Below the pieces are notes generated by a model. That model saw only the letters and a list, made by a program, of their open reading frames with translations, made no database searches and was not told the origin of the DNA. A DNA stretch of 64,000 nucleotides from Opitutia bacterium. GTDB lineage: Bacteria > Verrucomicrobiota > Verrucomicrobiia > Opitutales > Opitutaceae. Shown in pieces: positions 44,453-53,228 of the stretch (its first letter is position 1; every line of letters starts with the position of its first letter). Made by a program: the position numbers and the translations under genes. The stretch spans positions 1,054,001 through 1,118,000 of the forward strand of contig JACPIT010000005.1 of NCBI GenBank assembly GCA_016187945.1, in the 5' to 3' direction.

Positions 44453-45133
44453 ATGCGAATCCTCGTGCTCGAAGACGAGCAACAACTCGCGCGTCATATC
44501 GTGAGCGCGCTGACGCGCCACGGCCACGTGGCGACGGCCGAGCACGACGGGAACGCCGGCGTGCGCCGCGCGCTCACGGATCGCCCGGACCTGATCGTGC
44601 TCGACCTGAATCTGCCCGGCCTCGACGGCTTCGGCGTGCTCGCGCAGGTGCGCGCGGGCGGCGGCGCGGCGCGCGTGCTGATGCTCACCGCGCGCGGCGA
44701 GGTGGAGCATCGCGTCGCCGGATTGCGCGCGGGCGCGGACGACTATCTCGCGAAGCCCTTCGCGATGGACGAACTGCTCGCGCGAATCGAGGCGCTCGGC
44801 CGCCGCGGCACGGCGCCGACGGCGGAGGATCTGCTGGCGGTGGCGGACCTGCGCGTCGACGCGCATCGCCGCACGGTGGCGCGCGGCGGCGTGCCGATCG
44901 AGCTGTCGCCGCGCGAATTCGACCTGCTGCTCGTGCTCATGCAGGAGCCGGGGCGGGTTTTCTCGCGCGGGGAGATTTGCGAGCGCGTCTGGCATCGCGA
45001 GCACGAGTATCACACGCGCACGGTGGAGATTTTCATCGGCCGCCTGCGCAAGAAAATCGACGCGAGCGGTCCGGTGCTCATCCATACCGTGCGCTCGGTC
45101 GGCTACACGCTCCGCGCGCCGTCCCGGCCATGA
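44453..45133 (+). CDS. OmpR/PhoB-type response regulator, module B
   Basis: A 226-residue regulator with receiver domain (Glu7, Asp8, phospho-acceptor Asp51 in IVLDLNLPGLDGF, Lys in YLAKPF) and a winged-helix domain (LSPREFDLLLVLMQEPGRVFSR, RTVEIFIGRLRKKI). It is closely related to the module A regulator, most residues being identical. The start MRILVLEDE at 44453 is the family-typical one. The preceding 188 bp show no gene or clear operator. The stop overlaps the kinase start (ATGA), so this pair is strictly coupled, unlike module A where a cupredoxin gene intervenes. Confidence 0.93.
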   Translation: MRILVLEDEQQLARHIVSALTRHGHVATAEHDGNAGVRRALTDRPDLIVLDLNLPGLDGFGVLAQVRAGGGAARVLMLTARGEVEHRVAGLRAGADDYLAKPFAMDELLARIEALGRRGTAPTAEDLLAVADLRVDAHRRTVARGGVPIELSPREFDLLLVLMQEPGRVFSRGEICERVWHREHEYHTRTVEIFIGRLRKKIDASGPVLIHTVRSVGYTLRAPSRP

Positions 45134-46902
45134 TGCCCGAGAATACCGTCGCGCCGTTTCCGACGACCACGCCGAAGCGCTTCCGCTGGCGCCTCCAACT
45201 GACGATCATGGCGGTGGTGTCGGCGGTGACGGTGGTCGTGCTGTGGTTCGCGCAGCGGCGCATGGAGCAGACGGCGGAGCAGGGGCTGATGCGGGAATTC
45301 CAGCACACGTTCGACGCGCTGCGCGACGTGCAGGAAATGCGGCGCGCGGCGTTGATGGAGCGCTGCCGCGGATTGGTCGATCGCCTGCGCGCCTCGTCCG
45401 AACGCGATTTCCGGCAGCGCATTTATGCGCACGGCGTGGAGGTGCTGCGCGACGTGATCGAGCGCGACGAGACCGGTGAGACGAAACCGGAGCAGCAGTT
45501 TCACGTCGAGTTCGTGCGTTTTCTCGAGCCGGACGGACGAATGATCGAACCGCCGACGGGTGCGCCCGTCGGGACGCTCACGCCCGCGGAAGAGGCGCAG
45601 TTGGCGCTGCGAGGTCTCTCCGGCGTCGAGCCGCAACTCGGTTACCTGCTTCGCGAGCGGGTGGATCTCGACGGTCCGGTCTACGACGTGATCGCGCTGC
45701 CGGTGGTGAACGCGCGCGACGGGCGCGTCGTCGCAGTGCTGGTGCTCGGTTTCGAGCCGGCCAAGCACGTGATCGCCGCGAAGGTGCCGCGCGAAGAAAC
45801 GATCTCGGGCGTGTGGACGCAGGGTCGGATGTTCCTGCTCGGGCTGCCGCCGTCCGAGGAGCAGAACGTCGCCGACGCCGTGAACGGCGCGCTCGCGCGG
45901 CAACGCGTGCCGGTGCGGCCATTGTCCGTGACGGTCGCCGGCGTCCCGCGCTTGCTGCTGATGCAATGCCTGAACGTCGGCTCCGCCTATCCGCCGGCTT
46001 ACGAGGTGGGCCTCTACTCGCTCGAGAAAATGCAGGCGCTGCAATGGCAGTTGCGCTGGCAGGTGCTCGGCGCGGGCGGGTTCGTGCTGTTGCTCGCGAT
46101 CGGGATCAGCCATTTGATGGCCGTGCGTTTCGCGCGTCCGATGGAGCAACTGGTGCAATTTTCCGCGGAGAACCGCGCGCGCCGCCGCCACGCGGAGGAG
46201 GCGCTGGCGCTGACGACAGAAGGCTTGCGACGCGCGGCGCGTTTTTCCGCCGACGCCTCGCACCAACTCAAGACGCCCGTCGCGGTGCTGCGCTCGGGCC
46301 TGGAGGAGTTGCGCGTGAAGGAGCGCTTGTCGCAGGGCGCCGAACGCGAGGTGCAGGCGCTGATCGCGCAGACGTCGCGGCTCTCGACGTTGATCGACGA
46401 CCTGCTGCTGCTCTCGCGCATGGACGCCGGCCGCCTGGAAATCCAGTTCGGCGTCGTGGATCTCGTGCGGCTCGTCGAGGGCGTGCTCGACGATCACAGC
46501 GTGCGGCCCGACCCGCTCGGCTTGCAGATGAAAGTCGATTTGCCGCCGCGCCTGCCGGTGCGCGGCGAGGCGCGCTACGTCTCGCTCGTGATCGAAAACC
46601 TCCTCGAGAACGCCGCGAAATACAACCGCCCCGGCGGCGTCGTCCGGCTGCGCGGGGCGCGGCGCGACGGCTGGGTCGAACTCATCGTGAGCAACACGAC
46701 GCGCCAGCCGATCCCGCTCGCGGATCAGCCGCGAATTTTCGACCGGTTCAGTCGCGGCGCGATGGGCGAGGACATCCCCGGCTACGGCCTCGGGCTGAAT
46801 CTCGCGCGCGAACTCGCGCGCTTGCACCACGGCGAACTCGAGTTGCTGCGCTCCGACGCGGAGTGGACGGAGTTCGTCGTGCGGCTCGTCGCGGCCGACT
46901 GA
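45130..46902 (+). CDS. Sensor histidine kinase, module B
   Basis: A 590-residue membrane kinase: first helix about 22-40, periplasmic domain of about 270 residues, second helix about 312-330, HisKA with His378 in DASHQLKTPVAVLRSG, HATPase with LLENAAKYNRPGG and GYGLGLNLARELA. It is paralogous along its whole length to the module A kinase (shared periplasmic segments such as GYLLRERVDLDG/GYIAADGRLNE and SAYPPAYEV), so both probably detect related signals. The start is ATG 45130 (overlapping the regulator stop) or ATG 45133. It is followed by a 281-bp gap holding a GTAAC-type operator before DUF3570-B. Confidence 0.9.
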   Translation: MMPENTVAPFPTTTPKRFRWRLQLTIMAVVSAVTVVVLWFAQRRMEQTAEQGLMREFQHTFDALRDVQEMRRAALMERCRGLVDRLRASSERDFRQRIYAHGVEVLRDVIERDETGETKPEQQFHVEFVRFLEPDGRMIEPPTGAPVGTLTPAEEAQLALRGLSGVEPQLGYLLRERVDLDGPVYDVIALPVVNARDGRVVAVLVLGFEPAKHVIAAKVPREETISGVWTQGRMFLLGLPPSEEQNVADAVNGALARQRVPVRPLSVTVAGVPRLLLMQCLNVGSAYPPAYEVGLYSLEKMQALQWQLRWQVLGAGGFVLLLAIGISHLMAVRFARPMEQLVQFSAENRARRRHAEEALALTTEGLRRAARFSADASHQLKTPVAVLRSGLEELRVKERLSQGAEREVQALIAQTSRLSTLIDDLLLLSRMDAGRLEIQFGVVDLVRLVEGVLDDHSVRPDPLGLQMKVDLPPRLPVRGEARYVSLVIENLLENAAKYNRPGGVVRLRGARRDGWVELIVSNTTRQPIPLADQPRIFDRFSRGAMGEDIPGYGLGLNLARELARLHHGELELLRSDAEWTEFVVRLVAAD

Positions 46903-46960
46903 GCCGCGCTCGCCCCGCCGCGCCTCCGGCGGCACATCGGGAAGAGCTCCGTGGGGAAAT

Positions 46961-46978
46961 GGTAACGCCGAGGTTACC
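46961..46978. promoter_or_regulatory. GTAAC-N6-GTTAC operator upstream of DUF3570-B
   Basis: GGTAAC-GCCGAG-GTTACC, an inverted repeat with the same half-sites and six-base spacer as the two module A sites but a different spacer and flanks. It lies 205 bp before the DUF3570-B start, in the 281-bp gap after the kinase gene. The rest of that gap shows no gene. Confidence 0.6.
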
Positions 46979-47183
46979 TTAATCTGGTTGGCTGTCCGCG
47001 GAGCGAAACTAATCCCGCATGCGTTCCCCGTCAGGGCCGAACGGCATGTTTTCCTCCTCCCTGTTTTCCGCATCTCGCCGCCTCGTCGACATGGTTCCTC
47101 TGAACCACGCCGCGATCGCGCCGAGTGCGCGCGATGCGGAGCGTGCCGCGCGGCCTCGTGGGAACGTCCGCTCATTTTTTCCC

Positions 47184-48344
47184 ATGTCGCACCCACAACG
47201 CCCCGCCTTCGCTCCGGCTCTGCTCGTCGCCGGCGTGCTCTTTCTCCTGCACCCGCGCAGCGCGCGCGCGGAATCGACCGTCACCTACAAATACGAGGAC
47301 TATCGCGAGTCCGCCGGCCGCGTGGGCGTGCAGGCGCAATACGGCCTGATTGAGCAATCGCTCGGCACCGACGCGAAACTGAAACTCACCGGCGTCATCG
47401 ACGCCATCGCCGGCGCGACGCCCACGGGCGAGGCGCCGAGCACGCCCGGCGGCGACGTGCCGCTCACGCAGATGCACGAGCGCCGCAAGGCCTGGACCGC
47501 CGACTACTCGCGCCAGATCGGCCGCGTGAACCTCGGCCTCGGCATCGCCAACTCGCGCGAGAGCGACTACGTCTCCAACGGCGCGTCGCTGAACACGCTC
47601 ACGGATTTCAACGACAAGAACACCTCGCTCCTCCTCGGCTTCAGCGCGACCGACGACACCGTGCGCGTCTTCTACCAGCCCGAGCGCGTGAAGAAGCGCG
47701 CGTGGGATGCCGTCGTCGGCGTCAACCAGCTCCTCGACCCGCAGACCTCCGTCTCGCTCAACTTCAGCTTCGGCCACGTCTCCGGCTACCAGAGCGATCC
47801 CTACAAGATCATCACGAAGGACACCGAGCTGCTGCCCGGCCTCGTGCTGCCGCTGACGTTCCCCGAAAACCGTCCCGACACGCGCAACAAGTGGATCGTC
47901 TTCGCGAGCGTGAATCACTCCGTCGACTCCGTGCACGGCGCCGTCGACGCGAGCTACCGCCTCTACCACGACTCCTTCGGCACCACGAGCCACACGCTCA
48001 CCGCGGCGTGGCTCCAGAAACTCGGCGCGCACGTCGTGCTGATCCCGAGCGTGCGTTTCTACCAGCAAGGTCAGGCCGATTTCTATCACGTCACGCTCAC
48101 CGGCACCGCCATCGTGCCCGGCGATCGGCCGAACCCCGCCGGTCCTTTTTTTTCCGCCGACTACCGGCTCTCGAAACTGCGCAGCGTGAACTGCGGCCTG
48201 AAACTCGTGTGGAATCCCACGGAGCACGTGCACCTCGACGTCGCGGTGGACCGCTACGACATGGCCGGCCGCGACAGCCTCACCTCCGCCAGCGCCTATC
48301 CCGACGCCAACATCGTGACCGCCGGCATCAGCTTCACCTGGTAA
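47184..48344 (+). CDS. DUF3570 outer-membrane beta-barrel protein, module B
   Basis: A 386-residue exported protein with signal peptide ending RSARA (about residue 29). The mature part begins ESTVTYKYEDYRE and matches the module A protein throughout, ending in a strand with terminal Trp (GISFTW). Residues 73-79 read DAIAGAT, again near the ApbE FMN-attachment consensus, with Thr79 as possible acceptor. The start at 47184 gives a normal signal peptide; an upstream in-frame start at 47019 would add 55 unrelated residues. It is the first gene of module B and is preceded by a GTAAC-N6-GTTAC operator. Confidence 0.82.
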   Translation: MSHPQRPAFAPALLVAGVLFLLHPRSARAESTVTYKYEDYRESAGRVGVQAQYGLIEQSLGTDAKLKLTGVIDAIAGATPTGEAPSTPGGDVPLTQMHERRKAWTADYSRQIGRVNLGLGIANSRESDYVSNGASLNTLTDFNDKNTSLLLGFSATDDTVRVFYQPERVKKRAWDAVVGVNQLLDPQTSVSLNFSFGHVSGYQSDPYKIITKDTELLPGLVLPLTFPENRPDTRNKWIVFASVNHSVDSVHGAVDASYRLYHDSFGTTSHTLTAAWLQKLGAHVVLIPSVRFYQQGQADFYHVTLTGTAIVPGDRPNPAGPFFSADYRLSKLRSVNCGLKLVWNPTEHVHLDVAVDRYDMAGRDSLTSASAYPDANIVTAGISFTW

Positions 48345-48363
48345 CCTGCCGCGCGCCGCTCTC

Positions 48364-49347
48364 GTGACCGCCTCCGCCACTCTCCCGTCCGACACGACGC
48401 CGCCGCACTCGACCGAGCGCGGCGAGCCGCCGCTGCGCCGGTTCGCGTTCCGTGCGCTCGGGACGAATTGCGAAGTGCGCTACGTCGCGCCGGCGCCCGG
48501 CGCCTCGGTGCAGTTCGAGCACGAGTTGCGCGCGTGGGTCGAGCGCTTCGAGGCGCGCTACTCGCGCTTCCGGCCCACCAGCCTCGTCTCGCGCATCAAT
48601 GCCGCTGCCGGCTCGTGGATCGAGATCGACGACGAGATGGAGGAGATGCTCGACATTTGCGGATCGCTGCACGCGCTCACCGGCGGCATCCTCGACGCCA
48701 CCGCGGGACCGTTGCTGCAACTCTGGGATTACCGCAACCCGCCCACGCAACTGCCGACCCCCGCCTGCGTCGCCGCCGTGCGCGGACTCGTCGGCTGGCC
48801 GCGCGTCGAGCGCGTGCGCGGCCGCGTGCGGTTGCGCCCGGGCATGTCGCTCGATCTGGGCGGGTGGGGCAAGGAGTGGGCGGTCGACATCGTCGCCCAA
48901 CTCGCGCGCCGCGCCGGCGTGCGCGACGCGTTGATCGATTTCGGTCACGACATCCGCGTGCTCGGCGCGCCGCCCGGACGCCCCGCGTGGCACATCGGTC
49001 TCGAAAATCCCGCCGTGCCCGGCCAGCACCACGGCGGCATCGCCGTGAGCGGCAGCAAGGGCGTCGCGTCGTCCGGCGACTACATCCGGCAATTCACTTT
49101 CGCCGGCCGCCGCTTCGGCCACATCGTCGATCCGCGCGACGGCTACCCGGTCGCGCACGGCCTGCAACAGGTCACGGTGATCGCGGAAAATTGTTTCATG
49201 GCCGGCGTGCTCTCCACGACCGCCTTCGTGCTCGGCCCGCGTCTCGGGCTGGAATTCATCCAGCGCTTCCCTGGCGCCGAGGGCCTGCTCGTCACCGTCA
49301 ACGACCGCGCGCAGACGCGCGGCTTCTGGAATTATGTCGTCACGTAA
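48364..49347 (+). CDS. apbE: ApbE-family FAD:protein FMN transferase, module B
   Basis: A 327-residue flavin transferase with a GTG start 20 bp after the DUF3570-B stop. It shows the family pattern: FRPTSLVSRIN, GGILDATAGPLLQLWDY, SLDLGGWGKEWAVDIV, IDFGHDIRVLG, ASSGDYIRQF and FGHIVDPRDGYPV. As in module A there is no signal peptide or lipobox; the N-terminus is polar (VTASATLPSDTTPPHSTERG). It overlaps the TlpA gene by 14 bp, the same overlap as in module A, so the whole four-gene arrangement was duplicated as a block. Likely target: the DUF3570 protein encoded just upstream (inference). Confidence 0.88.
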   Translation: MTASATLPSDTTPPHSTERGEPPLRRFAFRALGTNCEVRYVAPAPGASVQFEHELRAWVERFEARYSRFRPTSLVSRINAAAGSWIEIDDEMEEMLDICGSLHALTGGILDATAGPLLQLWDYRNPPTQLPTPACVAAVRGLVGWPRVERVRGRVRLRPGMSLDLGGWGKEWAVDIVAQLARRAGVRDALIDFGHDIRVLGAPPGRPAWHIGLENPAVPGQHHGGIAVSGSKGVASSGDYIRQFTFAGRRFGHIVDPRDGYPVAHGLQQVTVIAENCFMAGVLSTTAFVLGPRLGLEFIQRFPGAEGLLVTVNDRAQTRGFWNYVVT

Positions 49348-49846
49348 ACTCGTCGCTCTCCTCGCCGCCGGATTCCTGTTCGCTGCGGCTTTCTCCTTCG
49401 CGCGGGCCGAACTCGTTCGCGGCGCCGCGTTCCCCAGCCTCGCCGACGCGCAACTCGAAGGCGCGCTGCCCGAGACGCGCGGCCGCGTCGTGCTCGTGGA
49501 TTTTTGGGCGTCGTGGTGCGCGCCGTGCAAGGCGTCGTTTCCCGCGCTCGGCCAGCTCCACGCCGACTACGGCGCGCGCGGCGTCACGATCCTCGGCGTG
49601 AGCGAGGACGACCGGGCGAAGGACTACGCCGCGTTCCTCAAGAAATACGCGCCGCCCTTCGCCACCGTGCGCGACGCCGCGCACAAGCTCGCCGGCGCCG
49701 TGAAAGTCCCCGCCATGCCGACCACCGTCGTGCTCGGTCGCGACGGCCGCGTGCGCGCCATCTTCACCGGTTACCACGGCGGGGAGACGGAGAAATCCAT
49801 CCGCGCCGCGCTCGACCAGGCCCTCGCCGAATCTCCCGCTTCATGA
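49334..49846 (+). CDS. TlpA-like periplasmic thioredoxin, module B
   Basis: A 170-residue exported thioredoxin-fold protein with signal helix about 6-25 and active site WCAPC (Cys62, Cys65). The cis-Pro loop is VPAMPTTVVLG. It is paralogous to the module A protein but with Ala instead of Glu between the Cys, which should shift its redox potential. The start overlaps the ApbE gene and the stop overlaps the DUF4266 start (ATGA at 49843-49846). It probably keeps the C-terminal Cys of DUF4266-B, or other exported thiols, reduced. Confidence 0.88.
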   Translation: MSSRKLVALLAAGFLFAAAFSFARAELVRGAAFPSLADAQLEGALPETRGRVVLVDFWASWCAPCKASFPALGQLHADYGARGVTILGVSEDDRAKDYAAFLKKYAPPFATVRDAAHKLAGAVKVPAMPTTVVLGRDGRVRAIFTGYHGGETEKSIRAALDQALAESPAS

Positions 49847-50082
49847 AAACTCCGCTCGCTCTCCGCCTCGCTCTCGCCACCGCCGCGCTCGCCGCCGCGC
49901 TGCTCGGCACCGGTTGCTCCACCGCGCGCGTCCAGCCGTGGGAGCGCGCGACGCTCGCCGACTACACGATGCGGCCCGATCGCGATCCGCTCCAAAACGC
50001 GATGACCGAGCACATCTATTTCTCCCGCGAAGCCTCCTCCGGCGGTCGCGGCGTCGGCGGCAGCGGCTGCGGCTGCAACTGA
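49843..50082 (+). CDS. DUF4266 small lipoprotein ending GSGCGCN, module B
   Basis: A 79-residue predicted lipoprotein, start coupled to the TlpA-B stop by ATGA. The signal ends in GTGC (lipobox). The mature part shows RVQPWERATLADYTMRPDRD, EHIYFSREA and a Gly-rich tail ending GSGCGCN. Comparison with module A: the DYTMRxDRDPL, EHIYFSREA and GGRGVxGSGCGCN blocks are kept while the signal peptide differs, so selection acts on these blocks. Such a conserved extreme C-terminus is unusual for a structural lipoprotein and may be a metal-binding or modification site. Confidence 0.8.
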   Translation: MKTPLALRLALATAALAAALLGTGCSTARVQPWERATLADYTMRPDRDPLQNAMTEHIYFSREASSGGRGVGGSGCGCN

Positions 50083-50147
50083 GCCGCGCGGCCTTTTCCC
50101 TTCCACGTCAACCTGTCGGGCCCCGCCGCGCGGGGCCGTGTCCTGCC

Positions 50148-53100
50148 ATGCACTCGCTCGCCCTTTCTCTGTTCTGGAAATTCCGCCGCCTCCAACTCCC
50201 CGCGCTCGCGCTGATCGCGCTGCTGCAACGCACGCCCGTCCTGCGTGCGCTGTTCAGCGCCGAGTCGCTCGTCGTGCGCGGCTCGCTCGGCCACGTGCTG
50301 CGCTCCACCGCGCTCGTCGCCACCGCCGTCGGCGCCGTCGACACGCTCGCGGGCGCGACTACGTTTAGCGCGACGCCCGCCAGCCCCGCGTCGGCGACGA
50401 CCGGCACCGCGTTCCAGGCTGCGTTCGCCGTCACCGGCGCGCCGTCGGCCGTGAAAGCTTACACGATCGCCGGCCTGCCCCCCGGCCTCGCCGTCACCGG
50501 TGCGACCGCGTCGGGCGCCGACCTGTTGCTCAACGCGAGCACCGGCACCATCACCGGCACGCCGACGACCGCCGGCAACTACACCACGGTCATCACCGCG
50601 TGGGAAAAAACCGGCGGCACCGGCAACAAGAAAGCCTACAACTACGTCATCAACGTCACCGGAGGCGTCGTCGCGACCGCGCCCTCGATCACAACGCAAC
50701 CAACCAGCCAGACGGTGACCGCCGGCGCCGCGGCCTCGTTCAGCGTCGCCGCCTCGGGCACCGCCCCGCTGAGTTACCAGTGGCAAAAAGACGGCGCCGC
50801 CATCTCGGGCGCGACCTCCACGACCTACTCGATCGCCTCCGCCGCTGCAGGCGACGCGGGAACTTACTCCGTCGTCGTGACCAACTCCGCCGGCAGCGCG
50901 ACCTCGAACGGTGCGACGCTCACCGTCAACGCCGCCGCCAGCGCGCCGGCGATCACCACGCAGCCCAGTAACCAGAGCGTGACCGCCGGCGGAGCCGTGT
51001 CGTTCAGCGTTGCCGCCTCGGGCACCGCGCCGCTCAGCTATCAGTGGCGCAAGGACGGCACCGCCATCTCCGGCGCGACTTCGTCGACCTACTCGATCGC
51101 CTCCGCCGCTGCGAGCGACGCCGGCACCTACTCCGCCGTCGTGACCAACTCCGCCGGCAGCGCGACCTCGAACGGCGCCACGCTCACTGTGAGCGCCACC
51201 AACACCGCGACCGCTCCATCGATCACGACGCAGCCCGCCGCGCAAACGGTCACCGCAGGCGGAGCCGTGTCGTTCAGTGTCGCCGCTTCCGGCACCGCGC
51301 CGCTCAGCTATCAGTGGCGCAAGGACGGCACTGCGATTTCCGGCGCGACTTCGTCAACTTACTCGATCGCCTCCGCCGCAGCGAGCGACGCCGGCACCTA
51401 CTCCGCCGTCGTGAGCAACTCCGCCGGCAGCGCAACCTCGAACGGCGCCACGCTCACCGTGAACGCCGCCAACACCACAACCGCGCCGTCGATCACGACA
51501 CAGCCCGCCGCGCAAACGGTCACCGCCGGCGGAGCCGTGTCGTTCAGTGTCGCCGCTTCTGGCACCGCGCCGCTCAGCTATCAGTGGCGCAAGGACGGCA
51601 CCGCCATCTCCGGCGCGACTTCGTCGACTTACTCGATTGCCTCCGCCGCGGCGAGCGACGCGGGCACCTACTCCGTCGTCGTGAGCAACTCCGCCGGCAG
51701 CGCGACCTCGAACGGCGCCACGCTCACCGTCAACGCTGCCAACACCACAACCGCTCCATCGATCACGACGCAGCCCGCGAGCGTCACGGTTTCGCCCGGT
51801 CAATCCGCGACGTTCTCCGTCGCTGCCTCCGGCACCGCGCCGCTGAGTTACCAGTGGCGCAAAGACGGCGCCACCATCGCGGGAGCCACCAGCGCCAGCT
51901 ACACGATCGCCTCGGTTGCCAGCAGCGATGCCGCTTCCTACACCGTCGTCGTGACGAACTCCGTCGGCAGCGCCACCTCGAACGCCGCCACGCTCACGCT
52001 TGCCGCGAGCATTTTCCCGCACCTCACCGCGCTGACCTTCGACGGCTCGGGCCGGCTCTACGCCACCGATTCGACCAACGACACCATCCAGCGCATCGCG
52101 GCCGACGGCACCGTTTACCTCGTCGCCGGCTCCACCGGCAGCGCCGGCTCGACCAACGGCAACGGCTCCGCCGCGCTCTTCAACCAGCCCGGCGGCGTCG
52201 TCGCCACGAACGACGGCGTCCTCTACGTCGCCGACACCGCGAACGCCCTCATCCGCCGCATCGCGACCGACGGCACCGTCACGACCTTCGCCGGCAACGC
52301 CGCGCTCCGCGGCAACGCGAACGGCACCGGCACCGCGGCGACTTTCTCCGCACCCACCGGCCTCGCGCTCGACACCGCCGGCAATCTCTACGTCGCCGAC
52401 GCCACCAACCACACCATCCGCAAGATCACGTCCGTGGGCGTCGTCACGACCTACGCCGGCCAGGCCGGCAGCGCCGGCTCGACGAACGGCAGCGCGACCG
52501 CCGCGAAATTCAACAACCCGACCGCCCTCGCCGTCGACAGCTCGGGCAATCTCTACGTCGCCGACACCAACAACAACACGATCCGCAAGATCAGCGCCGC
52601 CGGCAACGTCACCACGCTCGCCGGCGTCTCCGGCGTCAGTGGCGCGACCGACGGCACCGGTTCCGCTGCGCTCTTCAACCAGCCGCAAGGCCTCGCGTTG
52701 GACGCCGCCGGCAATCTCTACGTCGCCGACACCGGCAATTCGTCCGTGCGCAAAATTATGCCCGCTGGCGCGGTCACGACGATCGCAGGCCTCTCGACGA
52801 TCTCGCGCGAGAGCGATGACGACGATGGCGGCGACGACAACAATTCCAGCGGCGCAGGGTCCGGCGACAAGCGTTCGAGCCTGAGCGGTTCGCTGTTCAA
52901 CCACCCGCTCGCGCTCGCCGTCAGCCCCGGCGGCACGCTCTACGTCGGCGACACTGGCGCAGCCGCCGTTCGCACTGTCACGACCGACGGCACGGTCACC
53001 ACGCTCACGCTCACTCTCGCACCCTCCGGCAGTGGCGGATCGAGCTCCAGCGGCTCGTCGAACAGCGGCACCGGCGGCGACTCGTCGCCGGGCAGCGGCG

Positions 53101-53210
53101 CCTCCGGCAGCGGCGCAAGTGGCGGCGGCGGCGCTCCGAGCCTGTGGCTCCCGCTCGCCATGACGCTTGCCCTCGCGGCCCGCCGCTGGCGGCGCGAAGT
53201 CAGTCGTTGA
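50148..53210 (+). CDS. Giant Ig-repeat/NHL-repeat surface protein 2
   Basis: A 1020-residue secreted or surface protein, paralogue of the one at 41271. The N-terminus has RRLQLPALALIALLQRTP, then a hydrophobic segment ending LAGATT. A putative-Ig domain (about 70-180) precedes five Ig-like repeats of about 90 residues (ISGATSSTYSIASAAA); three are nearly identical in DNA with a 270-bp period (about 50.95-51.75 kb). NHL blades follow (about 620-960; GNLYVADTGNSSVRKIM) with an Asp/Ser-rich insertion near 885-910. The tail has Ser/Gly-rich sequence, GGGAPSLWLPL, a hydrophobic helix and RRWRRE. It starts 65 bp after DUF4266-B with only a GC hairpin between, so it may belong to the module B transcript. 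Confidence 0.82.
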   Translation: MHSLALSLFWKFRRLQLPALALIALLQRTPVLRALFSAESLVVRGSLGHVLRSTALVATAVGAVDTLAGATTFSATPASPASATTGTAFQAAFAVTGAPSAVKAYTIAGLPPGLAVTGATASGADLLLNASTGTITGTPTTAGNYTTVITAWEKTGGTGNKKAYNYVINVTGGVVATAPSITTQPTSQTVTAGAAASFSVAASGTAPLSYQWQKDGAAISGATSTTYSIASAAAGDAGTYSVVVTNSAGSATSNGATLTVNAAASAPAITTQPSNQSVTAGGAVSFSVAASGTAPLSYQWRKDGTAISGATSSTYSIASAAASDAGTYSAVVTNSAGSATSNGATLTVSATNTATAPSITTQPAAQTVTAGGAVSFSVAASGTAPLSYQWRKDGTAISGATSSTYSIASAAASDAGTYSAVVSNSAGSATSNGATLTVNAANTTTAPSITTQPAAQTVTAGGAVSFSVAASGTAPLSYQWRKDGTAISGATSSTYSIASAAASDAGTYSVVVSNSAGSATSNGATLTVNAANTTTAPSITTQPASVTVSPGQSATFSVAASGTAPLSYQWRKDGATIAGATSASYTIASVASSDAASYTVVVTNSVGSATSNAATLTLAASIFPHLTALTFDGSGRLYATDSTNDTIQRIAADGTVYLVAGSTGSAGSTNGNGSAALFNQPGGVVATNDGVLYVADTANALIRRIATDGTVTTFAGNAALRGNANGTGTAATFSAPTGLALDTAGNLYVADATNHTIRKITSVGVVTTYAGQAGSAGSTNGSATAAKFNNPTALAVDSSGNLYVADTNNNTIRKISAAGNVTTLAGVSGVSGATDGTGSAALFNQPQGLALDAAGNLYVADTGNSSVRKIMPAGAVTTIAGLSTISRESDDDDGGDDNNSSGAGSGDKRSSLSGSLFNHPLALAVSPGGTLYVGDTGAAAVRTVTTDGTVTTLTLTLAPSGSGGSSSSGSSNSGTGGDSSPGSGASGSGASGGGGAPSLWLPLAMTLALAARRWRREVSR

Positions 53211-53228
53211 GCCTCCGCGGCCCCGCTC

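Noticed and set aside
41800-51780. Regular DNA repeats that might be a CRISPR or satellite array
   Set aside because: The periods of 264 and 270 bp match whole Ig domains in one reading frame; there are no short repeats with unique spacers.
50800-51900. ISGATS motifs in the Ig repeats as ApbE flavinylation sites
   Set aside because: The Asp is not at the required position (D-x-x before S-G-A-T), and ISGATS is a common structural motif of Ig-like repeats.
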